From positions 1 to 64,000 of the forward strand of contig CAJMNH010000004.1 of NCBI GenBank assembly GCA_905214725.1: DNA of 64,000 bases, read 5' to 3'. The notes below the pieces were generated by a model. It saw only the letters and a program-made list of their open reading frames with translations, searched no databases and was not told the origin of the DNA. The DNA is from an uncultured bacterium (GTDB lineage Bacteria > Bacteroidota > Bacteroidia > Bacteroidales > Rikenellaceae). Both the position numbers and the translations under genes were made by a program. How positions within the stretch are numbered: position 1 is the first letter of the stretch; each line of letters begins with the position of its first letter. Below are positions 16,834 to 25,786 of this stretch, one piece after another.

Positions 16834-19619
16834 ACGAACCGAAAAGTATCCATATCAAGGGAGCGCGGGTCCATAACCTCAAAAACGTCGAGGTGGAAAT
16901 CCCGCACAACACGCTTACCGTCGTCACGGGCCTCTCCGGCTCGGGCAAATCGACGCTGGCCTTCGACACCGTCTTCGCCGAGGGGCAGCGTCGCTATGTG
17001 GAAAGTTTGTCGGCTTATGCCCGACAGTTTCTGGGCAAGATCGACAAACCCGACGTCGACTTGATCACGGGCATCGCGCCGGCCATCGCCATCGAGCAGA
17101 AGGTCAACACCCGCAACCCGCGTTCGACGGTCGGCACCACGACCGAAATATACGATTATCTGAAACTGCTCTTCGCACGTATCGGCCACACCTTCTCGCC
17201 CGTATCGGGACGCGAGGTGAAATGTTACAGCGTCGACGACGTGGCCCGTTACGTCCTTTCGCTCGGCGAAGGAGCCAAAGCGATCGTCGCCGCACCTCTC
17301 GTCGTCACGGAGGGACAGGGGATCATCGAAAAGCTGACGCTGCTGATGGGAGAGGGCATTCAGCGCATTCACATAAACGGCGAAACCCGTTTCATCGAGG
17401 AAACGCTGCCCGCACTCGCCCCCGATACCCGCGCCGACGAACTGTCGGCGGTAATCGACCGGCTGCGCGTAAGCGGCGACGAGGAGTTCGCGACGCGGCT
17501 GCGCGACTCCGTAGCCCGCGCTTTGGCTTACGGCGACGGCGTTTGCCGCATCCTGACCGACGAGGGCGTCGAAGAGTTCTCGTCGCGCTTCGAGGCCGAC
17601 GGCATCGCTTTCGAGCAGCCCACCGAACATCTGTTCAGTTTCAATAACCCTTTGGGCGCCTGCCCGCGCTGCGAGGGCTACGGCAAGATCGTCGGGATCG
17701 ACGAAGATCTGGTCATTCCCGACAAGAGCAAGACGATCTACGAAGGCGCCATCGCCTGCTGGCGCGGCGAAACGATGCGCCAGTGGAAAGAGAAACTGGT
17801 GGAAAACGCCTACAAGTTCGATTTTCCGATCCATACGCCCTACCACGAACTGACGGCCGAGCAAAAACGGCTGCTGTGGACGGGCAACGAATATTTCTAC
17901 GGACTCGACAGTTTCTTCGAATACATCGACAGCGAACGGCGCAAAATCCAGTTCCGCGTGATGAAGGCCCGCTATACGGGCAAGACGCGCTGTCCCGTCT
18001 GCGGCGGCAGCCGCCTGCGTCCCGAAGCATTATACGTCCGCGTAGGCGACCGCACGATCGCCGATCTGGTCGCCATAGACGTAGACGCGCTGGTCGTCTT
18101 TTTCAACGAGTTACAGCTCGACGAGCACGACGCGACGACCGCACGGCGCATTCTCACCGAGATTACCAACCGCCTGCAATACCTTGCAGACGTTGGATTG
18201 GGCTATCTGACGCTCGACCGGCTCAGTTCGACCCTTTCGGGCGGAGAGTCGCAGCGTATCAACTTGGCTACGTCGCTGGGCAGCAATCTCGTCGGTTCGC
18301 TCTATATCCTCGACGAGCCCTCGATCGGCCTGCATCCGCGCGACACGAACCGACTGATCGGCGTGCTTAAACAATTGCGCGACATCGGCAATACGGTGAT
18401 CGTGGTCGAGCATGAGGAGGAGGTGATTCGCGCGGCCGACTACATCGTCGACGTCGGCCCCGAAGCGGGTTACAACGGCGGCGAGATCGTTTTCAGCGGT
18501 CCGGCCAAGAGACTGCCGGCCTGCAAGAAGAGCCTTACGGCCGATTACCTCTCAGGGCGCAAACGGATCGAGCCGCCCGCTACGAGCCGCGGCTGGAGCA
18601 ACTACATCACGGTCAGGGGAGCGCGGGAAAACAACTTGCAGAATGTCGACGTACGCTTCCCGTTGGGCGTGATGACCTGCGTCACAGGCGTCAGCGGTTC
18701 GGGCAAGTCGTCGCTCGTCAAGGGAATTCTCTATCCGGCGCTGCGGCGCATGCTCTTCGACACGGGACTCAAACCGGGCGATTTCGACAGGTTGGAGGGC
18801 GACACGCAACTGCTGAAATCGGTCGAAATGGTCGATCAGAATCCGATCGGAAAATCGACGCGCTCGAATCCCGTCACCTATATCAAAGCTTACGATGAGA
18901 TACGCAAACTATTTGCCGATCAACCGTATGCGCAACACAACGGATTGGGGCCGTCGCACTTTTCATTCAACATCGCCGGCGGACGCTGCGAAGAGTGTCA
19001 GGGCGAAGGAATCATCAAGGTTTCGATGCAGTTCATGGCCGACATCGAACTCAAATGCGACGCATGCGGCGGCAAACGGTTCAAAGAGGAGGTGTTGGAG
19101 GTAAAGTACCGCGGCCGTTCGATTTACGACGTGCTGGAGATGACCGTAGACGATGCGATCGTCTTCTTCGGCGAGGAGAAAGGCAACGCCACCTGCCGCC
19201 GCATCGTCGAACGACTGCTGCCGTTGCAGGAGGTAGGATTGGGTTACATCAAGTTGGGGCAGTCCTCCTCGACACTCTCGGGCGGCGAATCGCAGCGCGT
19301 GAAACTCGCCTCGTTTCTCACGAAGGACGCCACGCAGGGCAATGTGCTGTTCCTTTTCGACGAACCTACCACGGGTTTGCACTTCCACGACATCAACAAA
19401 CTGCTGGCCGCTTTCGATGCGCTGATCCGCAAAGGACACACGATCGTCATCGTCGAGCACAACATGGATGTCATCAAGTGCGCCGACTGGGTAATCGACC
19501 TCGGCCCCGAAGCGGGCGATCGGGGCGGCAGGGTAGTCTACGAAGGAACGCCCGCCGAATTGGAGAAGTGCCCCGAAAGTTATACGGGGCAATTTCTGAA
19601 ACTCCGCACCAAACTGTAA
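16830..19619 (+). CDS. uvrA: Excinuclease ABC subunit A
   Basis: A 929-residue DNA-damage recognition ATPase of nucleotide excision repair. It has two ABC cassettes with P-loops GLSGSGKST (near residue 35) and GVSGSGKSS (near 620), two LSGGESQR signatures, and zinc-binding CxxC pairs (CPRCEGYG, CPVCGGSR, CEECQGEG, CDACGGKRF). It is near the family length of 940. Translation is coupled to the upstream gene by an ATGA overlap. Confidence 0.97.
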   Translation: MNEPKSIHIKGARVHNLKNVEVEIPHNTLTVVTGLSGSGKSTLAFDTVFAEGQRRYVESLSAYARQFLGKIDKPDVDLITGIAPAIAIEQKVNTRNPRSTVGTTTEIYDYLKLLFARIGHTFSPVSGREVKCYSVDDVARYVLSLGEGAKAIVAAPLVVTEGQGIIEKLTLLMGEGIQRIHINGETRFIEETLPALAPDTRADELSAVIDRLRVSGDEEFATRLRDSVARALAYGDGVCRILTDEGVEEFSSRFEADGIAFEQPTEHLFSFNNPLGACPRCEGYGKIVGIDEDLVIPDKSKTIYEGAIACWRGETMRQWKEKLVENAYKFDFPIHTPYHELTAEQKRLLWTGNEYFYGLDSFFEYIDSERRKIQFRVMKARYTGKTRCPVCGGSRLRPEALYVRVGDRTIADLVAIDVDALVVFFNELQLDEHDATTARRILTEITNRLQYLADVGLGYLTLDRLSSTLSGGESQRINLATSLGSNLVGSLYILDEPSIGLHPRDTNRLIGVLKQLRDIGNTVIVVEHEEEVIRAADYIVDVGPEAGYNGGEIVFSGPAKRLPACKKSLTADYLSGRKRIEPPATSRGWSNYITVRGARENNLQNVDVRFPLGVMTCVTGVSGSGKSSLVKGILYPALRRMLFDTGLKPGDFDRLEGDTQLLKSVEMVDQNPIGKSTRSNPVTYIKAYDEIRKLFADQPYAQHNGLGPSHFSFNIAGGRCEECQGEGIIKVSMQFMADIELKCDACGGKRFKEEVLEVKYRGRSIYDVLEMTVDDAIVFFGEEKGNATCRRIVERLLPLQEVGLGYIKLGQSSSTLSGGESQRVKLASFLTKDATQGNVLFLFDEPTTGLHFHDINKLLAAFDALIRKGHTIVIVEHNMDVIKCADWVIDLGPEAGDRGGRVVYEGTPAELEKCPESYTGQFLKLRTKL

Positions 19620-19623
19620 ATTC

Positions 19624-20841
19624 ATGGAGGAATTCTATACCTATACGCTTCCCAACGGCATTCGCGGCATCCACCGTCAGGTGCGCGGCAACGTCGCCCA
19701 CTGCGCACTGGTGATCAACGCCGGCACGCGCGACGAGTTGAAATCGGAATTCGGGTTGGCGCACTTCACCGAGCACGCCTTCTTCAAGGGAACTGCGCGT
19801 CGACGCGCCTATCAGGTCAACTGCCGGCTGGAAAACCTCGGCGGCGAACTGAACGCCTACACCACCAAAGAGGACACGACGCTGCACGCCACCGTGCTGC
19901 GCGGCGACTTCGCAAAGGCGGCCGAACTGCTCGCGGACGTAGCTTTCCACTCGACGTTCCCCGAACGGGAACTGGAACGCGAACGCGAGGTGATCCTCGA
20001 CGAGATCAACACCTACAAGGATTCGCCGGCCGACCGTATCTACGACGATTTCGAGGATATGCTCTTCGAAGGATCGGCGCTGGGACACAATATTCTGGGC
20101 TCGAAAGCGGCTTTGAATCGCTATCGTTCGGAGGACATCCACGCCTTCGTGAAGCGCACGCATACTACCGACCAGATGGTCTTCTCGTCGATCGGCAACA
20201 TCTCGCCCCGCCGCATCGAGGCGATCGCCACGCGCTATTTTGCCGAGATGCCCGCCTCCGTGCGATCGTTTGAGCGGACGGCTCCCGAATCCGTCGCGCC
20301 TTTCGCACGGAGCATCGCGCGGCATACGCACCAATCGCACTGCATCGTGGGAGCGCGCGCCTACGGCATTCTCGATCCGAAACGGCTGCCGCTGGCGCTG
20401 CTCGTCAATATGCTGGGCGGTCCGAGCGCCAACTCGATGCTCAATGTCACCGTACGGGAGAAACACGGACTTTCGTACAGCATCGAAGGTTCCTATACCC
20501 CCTACGGCGACGCGGGGATCGTGGCCATCTACTTCAGTTCCGACCACGACAACTGCGACCGCTGTCTGGAATTGGTGCGCGGACAGATCGACCGCCTGCG
20601 CAACGAACGACTTTCGGCACGGCGATTGGCATTGGCTAAAAAACAGTTCATCGCCCAACTGGCCATTTCGATGGAGAGCAACGAGGGTTACATGCTCGGC
20701 GCAGGCAAGAGTTATCTGGTACACAGCGAAGTGGACACAATGGAGGAGGTTTACCGCAAGATTCACGGCCTCCGCGCGGAGGAATTGTCGGAGGTTGCCA
20801 ACGAGATACTGACCGAACCGTCCCTACTCATCTATAAATAA
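19624..20841 (+). CDS. M16 family zinc peptidase
   Basis: A 405-residue pitrilysin-family protein of the short processing-peptidase type. It has the inverted zinc motif HFTEH (H47, E50, H51) with the distal glutamate in REREVILDEIN. The C-terminal half contains the GGPSANSMLNVTVREKHGLSYS segment of the inactive partner-like domain. No signal peptide is seen, so it is probably cytoplasmic. It sits 4 bases after uvrA in the dapB operon. Confidence 0.88.
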   Translation: MEEFYTYTLPNGIRGIHRQVRGNVAHCALVINAGTRDELKSEFGLAHFTEHAFFKGTARRRAYQVNCRLENLGGELNAYTTKEDTTLHATVLRGDFAKAAELLADVAFHSTFPERELEREREVILDEINTYKDSPADRIYDDFEDMLFEGSALGHNILGSKAALNRYRSEDIHAFVKRTHTTDQMVFSSIGNISPRRIEAIATRYFAEMPASVRSFERTAPESVAPFARSIARHTHQSHCIVGARAYGILDPKRLPLALLVNMLGGPSANSMLNVTVREKHGLSYSIEGSYTPYGDAGIVAIYFSSDHDNCDRCLELVRGQIDRLRNERLSARRLALAKKQFIAQLAISMESNEGYMLGAGKSYLVHSEVDTMEEVYRKIHGLRAEELSEVANEILTEPSLLIYK

Positions 20842-20848
20842 GCGCGCC

Positions 20849-23053
20849 ATGAACCCGAAAAAAACGCTCTTCGCCCTGCTGTTCGCCGCCGGACTCCACA
20901 CCGCCGCCGGCCAGACGCCCCTTTACGAAAACAAAGCCTTCGTTCTCTATCCCGATCGGGTGGCGCAGGGACTCTTCAACGGCACGGCGGAAGCGCCCGA
21001 CCGCATCGTGAGCAATTTCGCGAGTCCTCATACCAAAGACGATGGGATGAACTACGCTTGGAAATGCAAAAACGATCTCTCGGCCTATCCCCGCTACGAA
21101 AGCGAATTTCCGATCGAAGTAGCGGTCTACAACCTCGGACTGGATGAGATGGTCAATGCCGTCGAACGCAATCTCACGCTGCGCACGGGCGCGCAGTGGG
21201 GCGGCATCTGGACGCGCGACGTCAGTTACAGCATTTTGCTGGCGATGGCTTACATGCAGCCCACCGCAGCGCGCAACAGCCTGCTGCGAAAGATCGACGA
21301 TCTGGGCCGCGTCGTTCAGGATACCGGCACGGGCGGATCATGGCCCTGCTCGTCGGATCGCATGATCTGGGCCGCCGCCGCATGGGAAATCTACAAGACG
21401 ACCGGCGATCGCGACTGGCTGCGAACGGTCTATGAACCGATCCGTCGTTCGGCCGAAACCGACCGCAGGGTCGTTTTCGATGAGCGTACCGGATTATATC
21501 GGGGAGAATCGTCGTTCATCGACTGGCGCGAACAAAGCTATCCCGCATGGATGCAGCCTGCGGATATCTATGAATCAAAATGTTTGGGCACCAACGCCGT
21601 ACATTACCGTACGCTCGACATATTGGGGAAAATGGCGCGCACGCTGGGCAAACCGGCCGACGCCGAACGTTACGCCGCACAGGCCGCACAACTCAAAACG
21701 GCGATCAACGACCGATTGTGGATCGAAGAGCGGGGATACTACGCCCAATACCTTTACGGACGCAGGGGAGAGCTGCGCTCACCGCGCAGCGAAACGCTGG
21801 GCGAAGCGCTCGCGATTCTCTTCGGAATCGCATCGGCGGAGCAAAGCCGACTGATCGTCAACCGGATGCCGCTCACGAATTTCGGTCCGACAGTCTTCTA
21901 TCCCCAGATTCCCGACCAATATGCCTACCACAACGACGCCGTGTGGCCCTTCGTCACGTCGTTCTGGATGCTCGCCGCTTCGAAAGCGGGCAACGAGGAG
22001 GCTGTAAAACACGCCGCCGCAAGCACCTATCGCGCGGCATTGCTCTTTGCGACGAACAAGGAGAATTTTCGGGCGCACGACGGCGACTGGGCCTACACCA
22101 AGGTCAATTCGAGCAACATGCTTTGGAGCCTTTCGGGCAATTTGAGCATTGTCTTCCGACTCTATTTCGGAATGCGCTTCGAAGAGGAGGCCCTGCGTTT
22201 CGATCCCTTTGTCCCCCGATCGATGGCCTGTCGGCGTACGTTGAGCGATTTTCCTTACCAAAAAGCGACGCTGACGCTCGAATTGGAGGGATACGGCGGC
22301 CGGATCCGTTCCTTTACACTCGACGGAAAAAGCTGTCCGCCCGTGATCCCCGCAACCCTCTCGGGGCGACATCACGTCCGTATCGTACTGGACAACAGTT
22401 TTTCACAATCCGATGCAGGGATAAACCTCACGGCCCAGCGTAATTCGCTCGCAACGCCCCGTGCGGAACTCGACGGCAGCCGTTTGCACTGGCAGCCGGT
22501 GGAAGGTGCCGTATCGTATACCGTCCTGCGAAATTACAAACCCTATAAAACGGTTGCGGAGACCGAACTGACGCTCGACGACAAAGAATCGGGGGAGTAT
22601 CAGGTCATGGCCGACGCCGCTGTTCCGCTCCTGTCGTCATTCGCCTCGGAACCGGTCGTATGGGGCGCACGCGACAAGTGGGAACAATCCTTCATCCCCG
22701 TCCGACTCGATGAAAAGCAGCGTTCGGGCTACCGGACGCAGACCTCCGTTCCGATCGACGGCATCTATGCGATCGACTGGGAATACGCCAACGGCAACGG
22801 CGGGGTGACCAACCGGAACATGTGCGCCATCCGGTCGCTCTATGTCGACGGGCAGCGCGCCGGCACCGTCGTCCTGCCGCAACGGGGGAAAGAGGAGTGG
22901 GAAAACTTCGGATGGAGCAACCCCGTGCAACTGCGGTTGACACCCGGGAACCATACCGTCGAACTGCGCTACGAAACCGGCGACCGCAACATGAATATCG
23001 AAACCAACAGCGCCGTGATTCGTACGCTGCGATTCATGCGGATCGAAGAGTAG
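20849..23053 (+). CDS. Secreted six-hairpin (alpha/alpha)6 glycosidase-like protein
   Basis: This 734-residue protein has a signal peptide (MNPKKTLFALLFAAG, cleavage near AAGQ) and an (alpha/alpha)6-barrel region of the six-hairpin glycosidase superfamily. Aromatic and acidic motifs include GGIWTRDVSYS, GGSWPCSSDRMIWAAAAWEIY, FIDWREQSYPAWMQPADIY and AYHNDAVWPFVTSFWMLAA. After about residue 470 a beta-rich C-terminal region follows. The exact GH family and substrate cannot be fixed by eye. GH63-, GH78- and MGH1-like enzymes share this fold. It lies 7 bases after the M16 gene in an otherwise housekeeping operon. Confidence 0.7.
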   Translation: MNPKKTLFALLFAAGLHTAAGQTPLYENKAFVLYPDRVAQGLFNGTAEAPDRIVSNFASPHTKDDGMNYAWKCKNDLSAYPRYESEFPIEVAVYNLGLDEMVNAVERNLTLRTGAQWGGIWTRDVSYSILLAMAYMQPTAARNSLLRKIDDLGRVVQDTGTGGSWPCSSDRMIWAAAAWEIYKTTGDRDWLRTVYEPIRRSAETDRRVVFDERTGLYRGESSFIDWREQSYPAWMQPADIYESKCLGTNAVHYRTLDILGKMARTLGKPADAERYAAQAAQLKTAINDRLWIEERGYYAQYLYGRRGELRSPRSETLGEALAILFGIASAEQSRLIVNRMPLTNFGPTVFYPQIPDQYAYHNDAVWPFVTSFWMLAASKAGNEEAVKHAAASTYRAALLFATNKENFRAHDGDWAYTKVNSSNMLWSLSGNLSIVFRLYFGMRFEEEALRFDPFVPRSMACRRTLSDFPYQKATLTLELEGYGGRIRSFTLDGKSCPPVIPATLSGRHHVRIVLDNSFSQSDAGINLTAQRNSLATPRAELDGSRLHWQPVEGAVSYTVLRNYKPYKTVAETELTLDDKESGEYQVMADAAVPLLSSFASEPVVWGARDKWEQSFIPVRLDEKQRSGYRTQTSVPIDGIYAIDWEYANGNGGVTNRNMCAIRSLYVDGQRAGTVVLPQRGKEEWENFGWSNPVQLRLTPGNHTVELRYETGDRNMNIETNSAVIRTLRFMRIEE

Positions 23054-23058
23054 AGACA

Positions 23059-23706
23059 ATGGACGCACTCGAAAAATACGCAAACGAATTCTCATCGCCC
23101 GAATCGGAGTTGCTCCGTGCGCTCGATCACGAGACCCACATGCAGACGATCCAGCCACGAATGCTCTCGGGACACATACAGGGCAAACTGCTCGAAATGC
23201 TCGTGCGGATGTTGCGTCCGCGCCATATCCTCGAGATCGGGACGTTTACCGGCTATTCGGCGCTCTCGATGGCCGCAGGGCTCGACGGGGAGGGAATGAT
23301 CGACACCATAGAAGTGGACGACGAACTGGAGGAGCTGGCGCAACGCTTCTTCGACCGTTCGCCCTACGGCGCAAGGATCCGGCTCCACATCGGTTCGGCG
23401 CTGGATATCGCCCCCGCATTGGGATATACGTTCGATCTGGCCTTCATCGACGGTGATAAACGGGAATATCCGGCCTACTACCGAATGTTGATGGGCTACG
23501 ATTCGGGACGACCGCTCGTTCGAAGCGGCGCGTTTCTGCTCGCGGACAACATCCTCTGGTCGGGCAAGGTGGTGGAACCCGTAGCGCACAACGATCTGCA
23601 TACGCAGCGCATTCTCGAATTCAACCGTATGGTCGCCGACGACGAGCGCGTGGAGAACGTCATCGTGCCGCTGCGCGACGGGCTGAATCTGATCCGCGTG
23701 AAGTAA
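23059..23706 (+). CDS. O-methyltransferase, SAM-dependent
   Basis: A 215-residue class I methyltransferase of the caffeoyl-CoA O-methyltransferase-like family (YrrM/COMT). The SAM-binding motif is EIGTFTGYSALSMA (about 58-71) and the metal/substrate segment is FIDGDKREYPAYY. Its substrate is unknown; related bacterial enzymes methylate catechols or the wobble hydroxyuridine of tRNA. The ATG at 23059 lies 5 bases after the glycosidase stop. It is the last gene of the dapB operon and is followed by a terminator. Confidence 0.88.
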   Translation: MDALEKYANEFSSPESELLRALDHETHMQTIQPRMLSGHIQGKLLEMLVRMLRPRHILEIGTFTGYSALSMAAGLDGEGMIDTIEVDDELEELAQRFFDRSPYGARIRLHIGSALDIAPALGYTFDLAFIDGDKREYPAYYRMLMGYDSGRPLVRSGAFLLADNILWSGKVVEPVAHNDLHTQRILEFNRMVADDERVENVIVPLRDGLNLIRVK

Positions 23707-23727
23707 GACAGCGGATAGCAGAGGGTA

Positions 23728-23764
23728 AAATGCAACAAAAAGACGCGTTTTGTTGCATTTTCGA
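23728..23764 (+). terminator. Terminator of the dapB operon
   Basis: A 13-bp stem (23728-23740 with 23748-23760) with a 7-base loop begins 21 bases after the methyltransferase stop and ends in a T-rich tail. Confidence 0.75.
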
Positions 23765-23783
23765 TTTTTAGTTTTTAACTTTA
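23753..23783 (+). promoter_or_regulatory. Candidate promoter of the DUF3857 cluster
   Basis: TTG (23753-23755), 20 bases and TAACTTTA (23776-23783) resemble a -33/-7 pair with one mismatch at the last base. The -33 part overlaps the right arm of the upstream terminator. Confidence 0.45.
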
Positions 23784-23805
23784 CTGAAACCTAAACCCTC
23801 TCTTC

Positions 23806-25758
23806 ATGAAATTCTTCACGCTTTTGACCGTTGCCGTCGGTGCGTGGTATACCGCCGCAGCGCAAGAATGCAGTTTCGAATACGGTAAAATCCCGACAGA
23901 AGAACTATCCATGACCTCTTACGGCAGGGATCCTGATGCCGAAGCCGTCTTCCTCAACGACGATACCTTCATCCGCTACGACGTCGCCAATCAAATACGG
24001 CTCGAACACTACCGCACCGTCCGCATCAAAGTACTCAAGGACGAGGGCGTACGGTGGGGCGACGTGGAGATCGACTATTACTTTCACCAGCAAGCCAAGG
24101 AGGATGTCTCGCGTCTCGAAGCCGCAGCCTACAATCTCGTGAACGGGAAACCGGTAAAAACGCCGCTCGACAAACAGTTTGTTTTCAAGGAAGACCTGAA
24201 CGAAACTACCTGCCGGCTCAAATTCTCCGTCCCCGAAGTGCGGGTCGGAACCGTTATCGAATACCGCTACAAAATCACTTCGGATTTTATCGGTTCGTTC
24301 CCCGACGTCGATATCCAGCACGATATCCCCGTCATACACAGTTCGGTGGAGATCAGAATACCGTGGTGTTTTCTGTTTCATGCCGAGATAAACGGAGACA
24401 TGCAACTCTCCGTACAGCGGAGCATGGATTACGAAAAGTCGACCGGCAGTTCGGAATTCCGCTATCCGCTCACCAAATACATCTGTCGTACCGAGCACGT
24501 GCCGGCGCTCGGAAAAGAGCCGTTCGTCTGGCAGGCCGACGATTTTCGAATCGGACTCCGGTTTAAGATAGATGGGATCGACTATCCCGGCTACCTCTGC
24601 AAAACCTTTACGACGACGTGGGCGGAAGTAAACAAGAGACTGAAAAAAGACAGCTTCGGCCGATTCCTTCAAATTAAAAATCCCTATAAGGAAGAGGTGG
24701 CGGAAATCGTCCGGCAAACCTCCGACGAACGCCAGCGGCTCCATGCCGTTCTGAAACTCGTCCAATCCCGTATGACATGGGACGGCAGATACCGTCTCAA
24801 CCCGCTGCGATCGCCGCTTTCGGCGGCCGAGAAAGGACGCGGTGACAGCGGATCGATCAACGCGCTGCTGGCAGCGGCATTACGCGACGCCGGATTCGAA
24901 CCGCAACCGCTATTGCTCAATCCTCGCTCCTACGGACGCCTGCCCGAAACCTACGCTACGGACGAAATCCGCACCTTCGTATTACGCACACTGCTCGAAA
25001 ACGGAGAATATGCCTATCTCGACGCAACGGACATCCGTACCGATGTAAACATATTGCCGGAAGAATTGCTTGTCGACAGGGTGCGTATCTACGGCGTCGA
25101 CGATCCGGCAACAGGGTGGGACGATCTTACGTCACTGACCCCGAACACCGTGCTCATGCAGATCGAGGCTCGACTTACAGAAGGGGACATATTGGAATGT
25201 ACCGAGACGGATACGGAAACCAATCAGGCAGCCTATGACATAAGCTGCCGCTACGGTCATAGCGAAAACCACGATACGTTCATACAGGAATATGAAAAAA
25301 AGGCCGGCATCTCCATTTCGGAACTTACGATCGAAGGACTCGGAACCTCAAACGCCGAAATGAAACTCTCTTTCCAGAAAACGGCCGCTTCAAACGGTGA
25401 ATTCCTTTACATCCATCCCACGATTGTCCCTTTGGTGGCAAAGAATCCATTTATCCACAAGCGACGACAACTGCCCGTCGAATTCTCCTTCCCACGGCAA
25501 TATCGTATCGTCGCCAACATTACGCTGCCCGAAGGATATACCGTCGAGGAGTTGCCCAAAACCACCCGTATGGCTACTCGTAAAAAGGGCATGGAGTGCT
25601 CGTTACAAATAGAACATGAAGAACGGACCATTCGCTGCATGTTCGATTTCAACCAGTCGCGCATTATCTATCCGGCCGCCGAATACACCGATTTAAGCAC
25701 CTTCTACGGATTTCTCACGGATATGTGCAACAGTCAGATCGTCATCAAGAAACCATAG
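23806..25758 (+). CDS. Secreted DUF3857 protein with degenerate transglutaminase domain (copy 1)
   Basis: A 650-residue exported protein: signal peptide at 1-19 (cleavage near AAAQ), DUF3857 domain to about residue 240, a transglutaminase-like domain around 290-430 and a C-terminal beta-rich region. At the position of the catalytic cysteine (usually GDC) it reads GDSG with Ser348, and the usual histidine is also absent; only LDATD, with the aspartate, remains. So a structural or binding role in the envelope is more likely than catalysis. The function is unknown. The next gene is a same-length paralog. Confidence 0.82.
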   Translation: MKFFTLLTVAVGAWYTAAAQECSFEYGKIPTEELSMTSYGRDPDAEAVFLNDDTFIRYDVANQIRLEHYRTVRIKVLKDEGVRWGDVEIDYYFHQQAKEDVSRLEAAAYNLVNGKPVKTPLDKQFVFKEDLNETTCRLKFSVPEVRVGTVIEYRYKITSDFIGSFPDVDIQHDIPVIHSSVEIRIPWCFLFHAEINGDMQLSVQRSMDYEKSTGSSEFRYPLTKYICRTEHVPALGKEPFVWQADDFRIGLRFKIDGIDYPGYLCKTFTTTWAEVNKRLKKDSFGRFLQIKNPYKEEVAEIVRQTSDERQRLHAVLKLVQSRMTWDGRYRLNPLRSPLSAAEKGRGDSGSINALLAAALRDAGFEPQPLLLNPRSYGRLPETYATDEIRTFVLRTLLENGEYAYLDATDIRTDVNILPEELLVDRVRIYGVDDPATGWDDLTSLTPNTVLMQIEARLTEGDILECTETDTETNQAAYDISCRYGHSENHDTFIQEYEKKAGISISELTIEGLGTSNAEMKLSFQKTAASNGEFLYIHPTIVPLVAKNPFIHKRRQLPVEFSFPRQYRIVANITLPEGYTVEELPKTTRMATRKKGMECSLQIEHEERTIRCMFDFNQSRIIYPAAEYTDLSTFYGFLTDMCNSQIVIKKP

Positions 25759-25786
25759 TTAATTCAGAACCTTAAACCCTCTCTCC

